Assembly: GCF_964340395.1 (NCBI RefSeq)
Contig: NC_135549.1
Span: forward strand, 19,352,342-19,416,341
DNA: 64,000 bases
Direction of reading: 5' to 3'
Source: Glandiceps talaboti
Taxonomy: Eukaryota; Hemichordata; Enteropneusta; Spengelidae
This document shows, in pieces, positions 21,065 through 31,515 of this stretch. The position numbers and the translations under genes are program-made. The notes under the pieces were generated by a model. It did no database searches. It worked only from the letters and a program-made list of their open reading frames with translations, and was not told the DNA's origin. Each line of letters starts with the position of its first letter. Position 1 is the stretch's first letter.

Positions 21065-23023
21065 ACAGCTTGGCGTCGTGATACCAGTCTTAGAGATATG
21101 GTGGTACGTACAGAACAACGTGAATTGGAAGTTAATGCTGGTTCTTTTCCGTGCGATCGTACTCGATGTGGTACATGTCGTTTCACTATTAATACTAATC
21201 ATGTTTTTGGCCCTAAGAACAGTGTGCCTGTTACAAGTAGATTTACTTGTATTAGTACTAATGTAGTGTATTGCATTACATGTCAAAAATGTGGTTTTCT
21301 ATATATAGGTTCAACTGTACGTCGTCTTGGTGATCGTTTCGTGGAACATCTCCGTTTGACCAGACAAAAGAATCGTAACTATCCCGTATCTATGCATTTT
21401 ATTACAAACGATCATAATGTATCAGATATGTCCATTTCAGGAATTTGTAAGGTTTCTGCATAGGGAGCTCGTCTTCCAACAGTGAATAAGTTGCAATAAT
21501 AAACAAGTGATGTAGAATATACAATACATGCGATAAAATGAATTAATACTTTGTCTGGGTTCTTTCTTTTTTTTTAAAAATAGATCGAGAATGTGCGACT
21601 TGATGGGTACAAATAATGACGCATGTGCGCATGTTCACAACGGGTTAGCTATTTATAGAACATCGACATCACTCCACAGTTGATGATGGCATGGGCACGC
21701 GCTTCAACAACACTGTCACCTGTACACAAATATATAAATGTAGGAAAGGGTTGAAGCTTCCCAGGCCAAACAATTCTAGTCAAACCACTACAAATCAAAA
21801 ACCACAAAATCAAACCCCAAATACACAACACCTTACTATCGACAACATAATTGAGTAACATCACAACTAAAATAGATAACACCAAGGACGCAATTTTAAA
21901 AGATACGACCAAAAGTATACTAATTTTTACCCGATTTTAGGAACGTTCGGGCAATGGTCGAGCTCTGTACAACATCCGGGTCTTATACAGTGTTCAGCGC
22001 GTACAAAGACGCGCACGACTACATGTGTATTTGCGATACCCAAGGGCCATGAGATGTTATTTATTGCTGAACACGTCAACATAAAGTCGTAGGAAGTTAT
22101 AATTCCTTATAAGTTGTGGAAAAATCAACTAAATTGAACAATAGTGCAAATGTGCAACCTTGCTAGTAGCCATGGTGATTTGATAGAACATTCGCCATGG
22201 TAACTGTTCAACAGAGTAAACAGTACATCACAACTCAATTTTTACGCAACTATCATCATGCTTTAAGGAATTATAACTTCCTACGACTTTATGTTGACGT
22301 GTTCAGCAATAAATAACATCTCATGGCCCTTGGGTATCGCAAATACACATGTAGTCGTGCGCGTCTTTGTACGCGCTGAACACTGTATAAGACCCGGATG
22401 TTGTACAGAGCTCGACCATTGCCCGAACGTTCCTAAAATCGGGTAAAAATTAGTATACTTTTGGTCGTATCTTTTAAAATTGCGTCCTTGGTGTTATCTA
22501 TTTTAGTTGTGATGTTACTCAATTATGTTGTCGATAGTAAGGTGTTGTGTATTTGGGGTTTGATTTTGTGGTTTTTGATTTGTAGTGGTTTGACTAGAAT
22601 TGTTTGGCCTGGGAAGCTTCAACCCTTTCCTACATTTATATATTTGTGTACAGGTGACAGTGTTGTTGAAGCGCGTGCCATGCCATCATCAACTGTGGAA
22701 TGATGTCGGTGTTCTATAAATAGCTAACCCGTTGTGAACATGCGCACATGCGTCATTATTTGTACCCATCAAGTCGCACATTCTCGATCTATTTAAAAAA
22801 GAAAAAAAAGAACCCAGACTAAGTATTAATTCATTTTATCGCATTTATTGTATATTCTACACCACTTGTTTATTATTGCAACTTATTCACTGTTGGAAGA
22901 CGAGCCCCCTATGGTTTCTGGTGATGAGAAAGCTTTGAGGTTGAAGGAAGAAGAAATCATTTTCCGTCTTGGAACGCTGGAACCCCTTGGAATTAATAGA
23001 TTATTCTCGTCTTTCCCAATCTA
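21065..23023 (+). pseudogene. Penelope-like GIY-YIG endonuclease domain, split by an insertion
   Basis: The 5' part (to 21458) encodes WRRDTSLRDMVVRTEQ, a Cys cluster (CDRTRCGTC), then CITCQKCGFLYIGSTVRRLG and DRFVEHLRL, i.e. the zinc-binding linker and the GIY-YIG nuclease core of Penelope-like retroelements. The frame then runs into the element at 21460-22912. After it, 22913-23023 continues with EKALRLKEEEIIFRLGTLEP then LGINRLFSSFPI and a stop, the usual C-terminus of this protein. One TSD copy (GGTTTCTG) bridges the two parts in frame. No reverse transcriptase is present, so the copy was 5'-truncated before the insertion. Confidence 0.8.
21460..22912. mobile_element. 1.45-kb inverted-repeat element inserted in the GIY-YIG frame
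   Basis: Arms of about 640 bases (about 21460-22105 and 22264-22912) are near-identical reverse complements around a spacer of about 160 bases. Ends are ATAGGGAGCTCGTCTTCC and its complement, the same family as the enclosing element. The flanks carry an 8-base duplication GGTTTCTG (21451-21458 and 22913-22920). Both arms contain the same hydrophobic frame (MVVSFKIASLVLSILVV...), which I judge incidental. Non-autonomous. Confidence 0.85.
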
Positions 23024-23183
23024 ATTATCATGATTATTGGGTATTTTTTAAATTTCAGGCGTATTCTATTGGGTTCTATTAGGTGCGTGCGAATTTAAGA
23101 ACTTATCCCACGTATAACCGTTTATTTATATCGATCACGCGCGGTTTTGTTCCATTATATTTAGAAATGTTCGGGTTTTCACC

Positions 23184-23476
23184 CACAGTCGCTTGTAAAC
23201 TGTTATTCCTTTCCTAAATGGTTTTATTCTTGTCTAGTCTATGACGGTCCTAATACAGAACAATGACGTTATTATAGGGATTGGCGATATTCTTATAAAA
23301 TCGGTAGCGATGTCATTTCCACAGTCACACACACACAGTCGCTTGTAAACTGTTATTCCTTTCCTAAATGGTTTTATTCTTGTCTATGACGGTCCTAATA
23401 CAGAACAATGACGTTATTATAGGGATTGGCGATATTCTTATAAAATCGGTAGCGATGTCATTTCCACAGTCACACG
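23184..23476 (+). repeat. tandem duplication of about 145 bp
   Basis: Two copies starting CACAGTCGCTTGTAAACTGT at about 23184 and 23335, nearly identical; the first has an extra AGTCT. It lies downstream of the GIY-YIG stop codon inside the composite element. Confidence 0.9.
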
Positions 23477-23828
23477 TCACAATCTATCAAAACCCAGACT
23501 AAGTATTAATTCATGTTATCTCATTTTATTGTATATTCTACATCACTTGTTTATTATTGCAACTTATTCACTGTTGGAAGACGAGCTCCCTATAGTACAT
23601 GTACAGTCCTATGAGATTACAATATAAGGCGATAGCGAAGGGCGCTTCGCGGTAGGTCAACTTCCGGTTTTCTTGTAATCGAAAATCGTGAACTTTGAAC
23701 AGCAATAGAAGCATATCCTTTATTGTGCCCCATCCCAGTTGTACAGTCACTGGTAAAGGATGATAAAGTTCGTCCTGTGATTCGGCTTGTAAACCTTTCA
23801 TACTACCGTCAGTCGAGTATCGCTAATA

Positions 23829-23910
23829 ATGGTTTCCCGGCCGATATTAGCAGTGGTCAGCGTACTTTTCATTTTGCTTGTGTTCGTGTCGTCACAGGGA
23901 ACTTCCAATG
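23829..23910 (+). CDS. candidate first coding exon with signal peptide
   Basis: ATG at 23829 opens 27 codons reading MVSRPILAVVSVLFILLVFV then SSQGTSN, and ends one base into the next codon at a strong donor (AATG|GTAAGTG). A basic residue, a hydrophobic core of about 15 residues and small residues before the cut make a good signal peptide. Its phase (1) matches the orphan exon at 29597-29681, which also encodes part of a secretory-pathway protein, so they may belong to one plus-strand gene; I could not find the exons expected between them. It could also be the first exon of another secreted protein. Confidence 0.4.
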
Positions 23911-24499
23911 GTAAGTGTACATCTGTAATACTAAATAGTATGCTATTTCTATGCGAGTGTTATTGCTAACTCCGATCGAAGTGGCCATTGAGTGCAAGAT
24001 AGGATACTAGAGTCGGTATGCGTTTTATTATTTAAAAAAAAAAATAATGTGTGTGTTGTTCAATCCGTAATCCACCGAATTCGCACTATGCACTATGGAT
24101 GTACAAAATATAATTTGGGATATGTTACATGTACTGTATTTCGATCGAAACTGTAAACTTCTCGACTCGAAAACAATTGCAAATTTTTATTATTGGTATG
24201 AATGGTTGTTAAAAGTTTATTATTACTAAAGGTCGTTCAATTTCAAAATAAAACTTTAAGAAGAAATTAAAATGTTACTAATTGTTAATACAGATAAAGT
24301 AATTTTTTTTTAAAAGATGGTATACAATGGGGGAGCTGTCATTTATGAAGGGGGGGGGTGGTCACTCGAACATTTCAATGGGGGGTTACTGAAATATACG
24401 GTGTAAGAGAAACAGGGTGCTGGCTATTGAAAAAAAAATCATACTTGTGATCCACTATGATGTATACATATGTAAAAGCGGGGTACTCAATCAATCTAT

Positions 24500-24780
24500 T
24501 GAATAACAACATGCCATAACAAGCATGGTAAAGCATACAAAAATAACATACAGAAATCAAGTAAATACAACGGTCATGGAGGACTGTTTACATCAACAAG
24601 AAATTTTCCAAGAGGAAGTGTATTATCAAAGGTCGAAATGTGTAAAAATTTACTTTTGTCATTTAATTAAGGAATGGAAATTTGAATTATCTAATGACAA
24701 AGGAAAAAAAGTGAATTTCTCTCATTTTTATGAGAACAAAGAATTAAATGATGAAATCTGTCTTCTACCATATTGAAACA
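24500..24780. other. open frame of unknown origin
   Basis: A plus-strand frame (24525-24776) reads EEVYYQRSKCVKIYFCHLIK and so on, with no recognised domain. It adjoins LINE debris on the other strand and may be mobile-element derived. Confidence 0.25.
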
Positions 24781-24993
24781 TAATTTACAGAATCTTTCAT
24801 CTACACGAATCTGAGGAGTACACTGTCTTCCCATCTCAAAAATCTGAAATTCAAAATTTAGTCACTAGTTTTCTACAAAGAGGTAATTTGCAGAAGACAT
24901 TTCTCAAAACCAAAAACTGTTTTAAACAATCTATGTTCTCATTTTGTTGTTACCAATACTGTTTCTTCTAATGTCATTATGTAATTCCCTGTA

Positions 24994-25420
24994 CTAAGAT
25001 TTACAAAATTCTTGACATAAATTATCATGAACCTTTTTGATTATAGAATTAAACTTGCAAAGATTTGACCACATACTGTTCTCACTATATTTATGTAAAT
25101 GGCTTATATAAATGTCCCATTTTGAATAACGCATAGAAGACATGTAGGCTGCTCTCAATAAACCATCTCCAGCAACAATTAATCTATACCAATACTTTAA
25201 CATCAGTTTAATTACAGTGAAATTAACGAAATAATGACCTAATTCTCCAACAATACCACATCTTAATACCTTCTGAGAAACCCAAAGTAGAAATCTACCT
25301 GTCGCGAAAGACTAATGTCATCAAGAAAATTTCTTTTGCTATCAATTTCATAACCCCAAACTTCACAGCCATACAGTGCAGCTCATATAAAACATCACCT
25401 GAGTGCACGCATCACAAAAG
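24994..25420 (-). pseudogene. LINE reverse-transcriptase-distal fragment
   Basis: On the minus strand from about 25390: LYGCEVWGYEI, then after frameshifts CGIVGELGHYF, then MLKYWYRLI and LLRAAYMSS. The sequence LYGxExW, GELGRxP, MLxYWxRLI is a familiar stretch after the reverse transcriptase in animal LINEs. Several frameshifts and stops are present. Confidence 0.6.
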
Positions 25421-25799
25421 GATCATTCTTGCACAATTGGGGTGCTAACTATGCATTGATGCATTGTTGTTGTTGCATCATCAAAGCATCTGCATGGAAC
25501 AATGCTTGCATCTCTCATACAAAATAAACAGCACTTTATGCACACATGCTTTGTGACTTAGTAATAATCATGTATACTCTTTAACAAATTTGTGATACTT
25601 CTATAAAAAAAATGACAATAAAAGCCTCTAGTGTGGGTATAGTAAGCATCTGAGTATGGGTACCAATAGTCAAGATATTACACATGGTATCAAATGATCT
25701 CTTCACCCCATATAGTAAAGAGGTATCTGGAGATTGGATGCATTAAATAGCACTAGACTGGGATACCAGGTGCTCTGTAAATCTGTCTCATCCCATTTC

Positions 25800-25850
25800 G
25801 TATCATATCATATCATATCATATCATATCATATCATATCATATCATGTAT
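25800..25850. repeat. (ATCAT)n microsatellite
   Basis: About nine ATCAT units. Confidence 0.95.
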
Positions 25851-25974
25851 CATTTGTACAGAAATAGAATGCTTGTCACAACATGCAGATACTGCCTCCC
25901 TGACTGACTTCTAATTCATGAAATCACAAAATAGGAAAAAGGATATTCAAAAATATCCATACATGTTTGTTCCT

Positions 25975-26100
25975 CCATTAAAAGTGATTTGGGTGTGGTC
26001 ATACACAATTTCCATTAAAAAATGATGTAGTTGAGGTCGTACACAATTTCCATTAAAAAATGACACACATTTTGTAGGTGAGATGATACACAATTTCCAT
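25975..26100. repeat. three short tandem repeats
   Basis: Three imperfect units each containing ACACAATTTCCATT. Confidence 0.7.
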
Positions 26101-26411
26101 TCTGATGAAAAGAAATAGACTTTTAAAATTAATGAGTTTTCTGAGTCATCATGTCCGTATATTTTGTATTATGTGAATTAAAACAGGCATGATAGATACA
26201 TTGAATCTGATAAAAAGTTATAGCCGAAGTATGTAGGTGTAAAACTGTTAAGACACGATGGTTGTATAGGCCACATTGTTATGTGTTACTCAAGGACTGC
26301 AATAAAATCACTTGATATCACACCATATTTCACTCAAAGCTTGTGTTGTATGAATAAGAATTAGGTAGTATTCTCAACTATTTTTTCTTTGTTCAGCCAA
26401 GGAAAATGTGA

Positions 26412-26462
26412 GTGACCTAAGGGGCCTTGTCACTATGAGTAGTGACTAACCCCTTAGGTCAC
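26412..26462. repeat. nested perfect hairpin
   Basis: Outer arms GTGACCTAAGGGG and CCCCTTAGGTCAC; inner arms GTCACTA and TAGTGAC around TGAG. No following T-run, so not a pol III or bacterial-type terminator. Confidence 0.8.
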
Positions 26463-27135
26463 AAATATTTTCTGGCAGAATGAAGAAAAATATCAGGGAA
26501 TGATAGTTCTGCAAGCTTAGATTTACAAAAAAAAAATCACCCAAAATGGCGATTTTATATGTTTTGAAATTTGAGCACAGCAGAACCAGTTATTTAGACC
26601 TGCAATGTCATTACATAGAATGACCAGGGTATAAATGCCATAGTCTTTGTTTGGATGGTTTCAGCTTGGTTTTCATGAGGTCTGTGTTGTAACTTGTAAA
26701 GCTTATCACAACAGATACAAGGTCAAACTTAAACAAATACAATGAACATATGTTTTATGGCTGAAAATTTATTATACAATGTATTTCAATTACGAAAGCC
26801 GAAGAACCAGTTTTTGTAGTGTCTAATAAAATGTCGTCATAACCACAGCCTCTTCTATGACACTGTCCAAGATGCAGTTATTGCGCTGTGTCGTGGAAGA
26901 AATAACAGCTCTGGTTTGTGAAAATGAAGTAGAATTATGTTGCTTGCAAATAATTTGAAATAAACACATTAGACACATCCTTAGACCTTAGCAAAAACCA
27001 TTTAGATCTTTTGTGTCTTCACATCATAATTTTGAGTGATGTGTTTTGTCAAGGAAACAGCATACCATATTTTCCATGTCACACAATAATGAAAATATTT
27101 TTAATGAAATAATAATCAAATTATTTCAGATCTTA

Positions 27136-27262
27136 CAGTTTTCTGTTTCTGTACACCTTGTCTATGAAGAGCACCTTCTACATATTTTGTCAAATACAGT
27201 TTTCTGTGTCTGTATATCTTGTCTATGAAGACCACCTACATATTTTGTCGAATATAACATGT
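27136..27262. repeat. tandem duplication of about 63 bp
   Basis: Two copies of a unit beginning ACAGTTTTCTGT, containing CTTGTCTATGAAGA and ending at ATATTTTGTC. Confidence 0.85.
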
Positions 27263-27264
27263 AC

Positions 27265-28640
27265 AACTGTATCTTGAACAAAAACTGAACCCTAACATGA
27301 ACATTTCTTACAATCTTGGGACTACATACATGTAGATGTCTCAAAAGCAATTGTCGGTAGCACCATGACAACCCTAGTCGATATACCATGGCAACCACAC
27401 ATAAGTGCATCATATTAGTATCAGATCATATCAGAATATGACGTCTGTGAAGGACAATTTTTTTATATTATACCACAATGAAAATTTTAAATTTTTATTT
27501 TATCTGTGATAACAATCTTAATAGTATAGAAATATTTGTAATACTAAAACAGCTTGAATTTGCAACAACTTTCTGAGATATTGCATGTCAGTGGATTTTT
27601 ACAGGGAAATTATGGATTGAAAAGTGATAAATTTAATTTTCAAATATTATAATTTTCTAAATAGATTTTTGAATTTATTGAAAGTTACATCGAAAGTTAA
27701 AGATAATCTTATCAGAGATAATTTCATAACCTGCTAGAATCACTAGATAGTATGTAGTATTTGATATTTTCAGATATAGGTACTAGTATATGTACCGCAG
27801 TTTTATGACAATGAAAGCCATTAAAATCAACAAGTCCATGTGTAATGTTTTCAGTCGAAATCAGTTTCTACTGCACTGTAAAAGAATAGCAATGCTTTTC
27901 AGTTTTCAATGTGATTTGGTAAATGATCCAATGATGGATGGTATGTTCCCCAGGGAGTTAGGAAAGTAAAAGGTCTTGTGTTGCTATAGATTCATGCCAG
28001 CGGTAATAATTGTAAAGCTCTTTGAGCACAGAGTGGAAAAGTTCTATATGAAAACCAACATTATTATTTATCCAGTGGTCTGTTTTATGTCTCAATTATT
28101 GATAGTGTGGGGTTGAAATGTGTCTGTCTTCACCAAGTCCCAGGAGTGAAACACCAAGCTTACATTACATCTTGTCTATTGTAATCGTAACTCCTATCAC
28201 TCTGCATAATTACAATAATCTGAGGTAGACTGTCTAGCCAGTAACACTTTATCAGACATATTGATAATCATGTATTTATTAATATCTGTGATATTTATAT
28301 ATCAGATATAACACATATCATGACCTTGAAAAAAAAATGATTATAAAAAACTTATTGTTATGAGCATTCATTCATTTATCATACAAATCATTTGAAATTA
28401 CTTTGGTCAGATGTAACCACCCAAAAATATTTTAAATTTGTGTAGGAAAGATATAGTTTTAGCTATAGAATTCATGATGGCATTATACAGTTCTAAGTAA
28501 ATAATAATCCAGTAGCTAGAATGACCCTGAAGTATATTGTATGTACTGAGACAAAGAAGATTGGATGTTTTACTACTACTATTTAGATAACCAATATAAC
28601 TGTAAACTTTTGAACTAGCACCCTCGCCTCTGCTACATGT
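27265..28640. other. no recognised feature
   Basis: AT-rich; no exon pattern convincingly seen on either strand. Confidence 0.4.
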
Positions 28641-28644
28641 ATTT

Positions 28645-29010
28645 TCTGACCCCAAATAAATTGATCATTTTCTGACTTCACTTATAATTTATATTGTGGT
28701 ATGTTCTGACCCCAGATAAATTGAGATATTTCAGAGCCCAGATAAATTGAGATATTTCTGACCTCAGATAAATTGAAATATTTCAGAGCCCAGATAAATT
28801 GAGACATTATCTATTGAAAATAAGTTACATCTTCTAATTCCAGATGTCTTAAGACATGTTCTGATCCCAAGTATGTTCAGACGTTTTCTGACTCCAATAT
28901 ATTAAGACATGTTCTGACCTCAAATCAATTTGTTCTGATTCCAAAGTAAATTGAGATATTTTCTGACCCCAGACAGATTGTGGTACCGTATTCTCATTAT
29001 CTTTTGACCC
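28645..29010. repeat. degenerate minisatellite, unit about 27 bp
   Basis: Roughly a dozen diverged units of TTCTGACCCCAGATAAATTG with a following AGATAT. Confidence 0.85.
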
Positions 29011-29345
29011 CAAATATATTATCTGTCACTAGCTGACATGTCAATAATGCTTTGTGTTGTTAGATTGTAATGTTAGACAAGACTTCCATGTGAACTCTAC
29101 AATGTTCTGTGTCAGATAGGTCATCATGCTAATTGTGAGCTAAAATTGAAATAGGGACATTTTGTAAACGATACTCCTGACAAAGTACAATGTACAGAGT
29201 TCATTTATAAGTTCCTGTGGATAAATAATCTAAAAAGAAAATATGGTCCCGTTATATTTGTCTAGAAATTCTTTTGATTTCCCGTGATATTAAATATAAA
29301 TGACTTATGAACTTTTTAGGAACATAGCAAACTGGGAATTTGACT

Positions 29346-29452
29346 GAGAGATATGTCGCGTGACTCCACCCGACTCCACCCTCACTGGCCTGCTCTATGA
29401 AAGGGATTGACCGATGTGTGAGGGCGCCCTGTCACAATGTACCTTACACACT
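29346..29452. mobile_element. diverged copy of the CTAGACTGTAAG MITE
   Basis: Retains GAGATATGTCGCGTGAC on the left and GAGGGCGCCCTGTCAC then GTACCTTACA on the right, matching the copies at 34134-34225 and 40449-40550. Confidence 0.6.
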
Positions 29453-29596
29453 TGTAGCTGATCATTGACTTGAAAACAAAGCATGATTGATTCACATCAA
29501 GTTGTGAAAGACTCTTTACACAGCTAATTGCCGTAATTCTGTTTACAGCACTTTGCACACATTAACAATTATTTGTGGTCTTATTTGTAACAACAG

Positions 29597-29681
29597 ATAA
29601 AGACCAGATTCATATCCCATCGGTATTTGTTGGGGAATCAACAGGAGAGGACCTCAGGACTCGTTACACATATGATAAGGG
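29597..29681 (+). CDS. exon of an RNF13/RNF167-like PA-domain E3 ligase
   Basis: An 85-base exon between a good acceptor (TTTGTAACAACAG) and donor (GG|GTAAGT). In the frame set by the entering phase it encodes DKDQIHIPSVFVGESTGEDL then RTRYTYDKG. The IPSVFVGES...YxYxKG pattern is the end of the protease-associated domain in Goliath/RNF13/RNF167-family membrane RING ligases of endosomes and lysosomes. Neither the earlier PA exons nor the transmembrane and RING exons are visible to me in this window, so this may be a gene fragment, or its partners may be too diverged for me to spot. Confidence 0.65.
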
Positions 29682-29882
29682 GTAAGTATGTAAAGTGTTA
29701 AAAAATAATTAGGGAAATATGAGATTTAGAAAATCATTTTACATGTAAGCTCAAGACTCACAGTGTTTACTTTAATATTGTGGTCAAAAGTAAAGTTATG
29801 ATCAAAATATTAAAGCTTTACTAATCAATTGTTTTTCACACCTAAATTTGTAATCCCAAACTTGGCCTTTAAAGTGGCCATA

Positions 29883-30216
29883 TGGATGAGAATTTGGTAT
29901 TTATTTTGGATTTCTATTTGATAAAACAGCTTCACTATGTTTTTCTACTTGAAAAAATAATGTGAAATAACATATACTAAGTCTATGTTCATAACTCAAT
30001 AAACTGCAAAACATTAAACAATGTATAAAATGTTTGTTATTGTACGTACAATAACAAACTTTTTACACTTTTTCCATCTTTTTGCAATGTATTGAGTTAT
30101 GAACATGGACTTGGTATATGCTCTTTCGCATTATTTTTTCAAGTAGAAAAACATAGTGAATTTGTTTTATCAAATAAAAATCCAAAATAAATACCAATTT
30201 CTCATCCATATGGCCT
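29883..30216. mobile_element. palindromic MITE flanked by TTAA
   Basis: Left end AGTGGCCATATGGATGAGAA, right end CTCATCCATATGGCCT; arms of about 165 bases are imperfect reverse complements meeting at TTGTACGTACAA near 30045 with no spacer. TTAA lies at 29879-29882 and 30217-30220, the target duplication expected of piggyBac- or Kolobok-type elements. Confidence 0.8.
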
Positions 30217-30459
30217 TTAATTGCCACAAGTGAAGACAACTGCAAAACTAATTATGAACTAGCCTATGACATCTGCCCCACATACACACTTGCTGTAAAC
30301 TACTAAATAAAAAGAACAGTAACTGCAATGATTAGTAGATTGATTAACATTTGTTGAGAATGTAAAAAAAAAAATCACATCGTCGCACCACTTTAGACAA
30401 CATTTCCTGACAAGAAACTATTTTTTTCCTTTTAGTGGCCTGCCAAAATATGCCAATAA

Positions 30460-31360
30460 CTTATTAAAACTAAATGCTACATCAATAATATTTTCAGGAC
30501 AATTGCGCTTTGGTATCGCAAATGTATGTATCAAATTTTATTGAATTTGAAGCATGCATTCTTGAGATATAGCCTAACTACAAAAAACCATTAATTATGT
30601 AAATTGCTCGTTAATATTCATGGAATGTTTACTGAAACCTAATCAGTTCCTCCATTACCCTACGGAACATGTGTACAAAATTTCGTTTGAATTGAGCCAG
30701 CCGTTGTGGAGAAAACAATGACACAGCAGACACACACACAGACAGACACACAAATAAACACAGACAGAGGCTTTCACCCACTAATATATCTCTTCCTTAC
30801 GGAAGAAAAAAACTACTAGAAACGCGTACTTCCTTAATTACCTTCCGAAGGGAAGGTTGTATTATGCTTTTCTCTGTCTGTCTGACGTCTGTCTGTCTGT
30901 CTGTGTGTGTCTGTGTGTGTGTGTGTCTGTCTGTCTGTCTGTCTGTCAGTGTCTGTCAGTGTGTGGACACAATATCTCAAAAAATCACTTCATCGATTCG
31001 TATGAAACTTATTTACTACACATCTTTCGTGTCATGAATATTAATGAGTAGTTTAGCTAATTTATGGTCCAGTTATTAGACCGTATCTTAAGAATGTATA
31101 CTCCAAATTCAATATAATTTTGGTTGTACATTAACTATAGCAAGGCAAACATGTACGATAATACCTGTTGGCATAACTTTTATTTTTAATGAGTAATTTA
31201 GACAACGATTTTCTGTAATTAGGCTATGTCTTAAGAATACAAGCTTAATTTATTTGGTACATACATCAGTAATAACAATGTGCACATTCCAGTGAAGTGT
31301 GTTGACATAGCTAATAGTTTTGGTTACTGGATAAAAGTTTTGTAAAAAGTATAAAAGTTT
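30460..31360. repeat. satellite-like repeat units and CA/TGTC microsatellites
   Basis: Units of the family at 43990-45010 appear in inverse orientation at about 30480-30680 (GAATTTGAAGCATGCATTCT) and in direct orientation at about 31010-31330 (TTAAGAATGTATACTCCAAA). Between them are ACAG, TCTG and TGTG tracts (30730-30965). Confidence 0.75.
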
Positions 31361-31403
31361 ATTTTCGAAAAATAAAAGTTTCTTTGCAGAAATTAAAAGT
31401 TCA

Positions 31404-31515
31404 TTCTGAAGGAGGGACTAAATGGGGTCTGTCCATGCACGTGTTTGTCCGTTTGTAATACATCATTTCTCAGACACGCAAATGACTAATAAGGTATCAT
31501 TCTGTTTATTTTGCA
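31404..31515 (+). repeat. duplication-unit flank, downstream of gene B
   Basis: GAAGGAGGGACTAAATGGGG and CTCAGACACGCAAATGACTA match 41283-41395 downstream of gene C. It marks the left edge region of the approximately 10-kb tandem unit. In the B copy about 1.4 kb separates it from the gene; in the C copy the gap is short. Confidence 0.75.

Larger units (their letters stand above)
20749..23593 (+). mobile_element. composite element with inverted ends carrying a GIY-YIG retroelement fragment
   Basis: The left end CATAGGGAGCTCGTCTTCCA and the right end (inverted) share about 105 bases. The near-identical flanks GTACATG (before 20749 and after 23593) look like a target duplication. Inside are about 290 bases of left terminal sequence, a GIY-YIG reading frame (21065-23023 with an insertion), and a tandem duplication. 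Penelope-like elements are commonly 5'-truncated and flanked by direct or inverted terminal repeats, which fits. A DNA transposon that captured retroelement sequence is the alternative. Confidence 0.6.

Noticed and set aside
21649-22703. Identical hydrophobic frames (MVVSFKIASLVLSILVV...) on opposite strands
   Set aside because: They are the two arms of one inverted repeat; identity follows from the repeat, and there is no evidence of selection on the frame.
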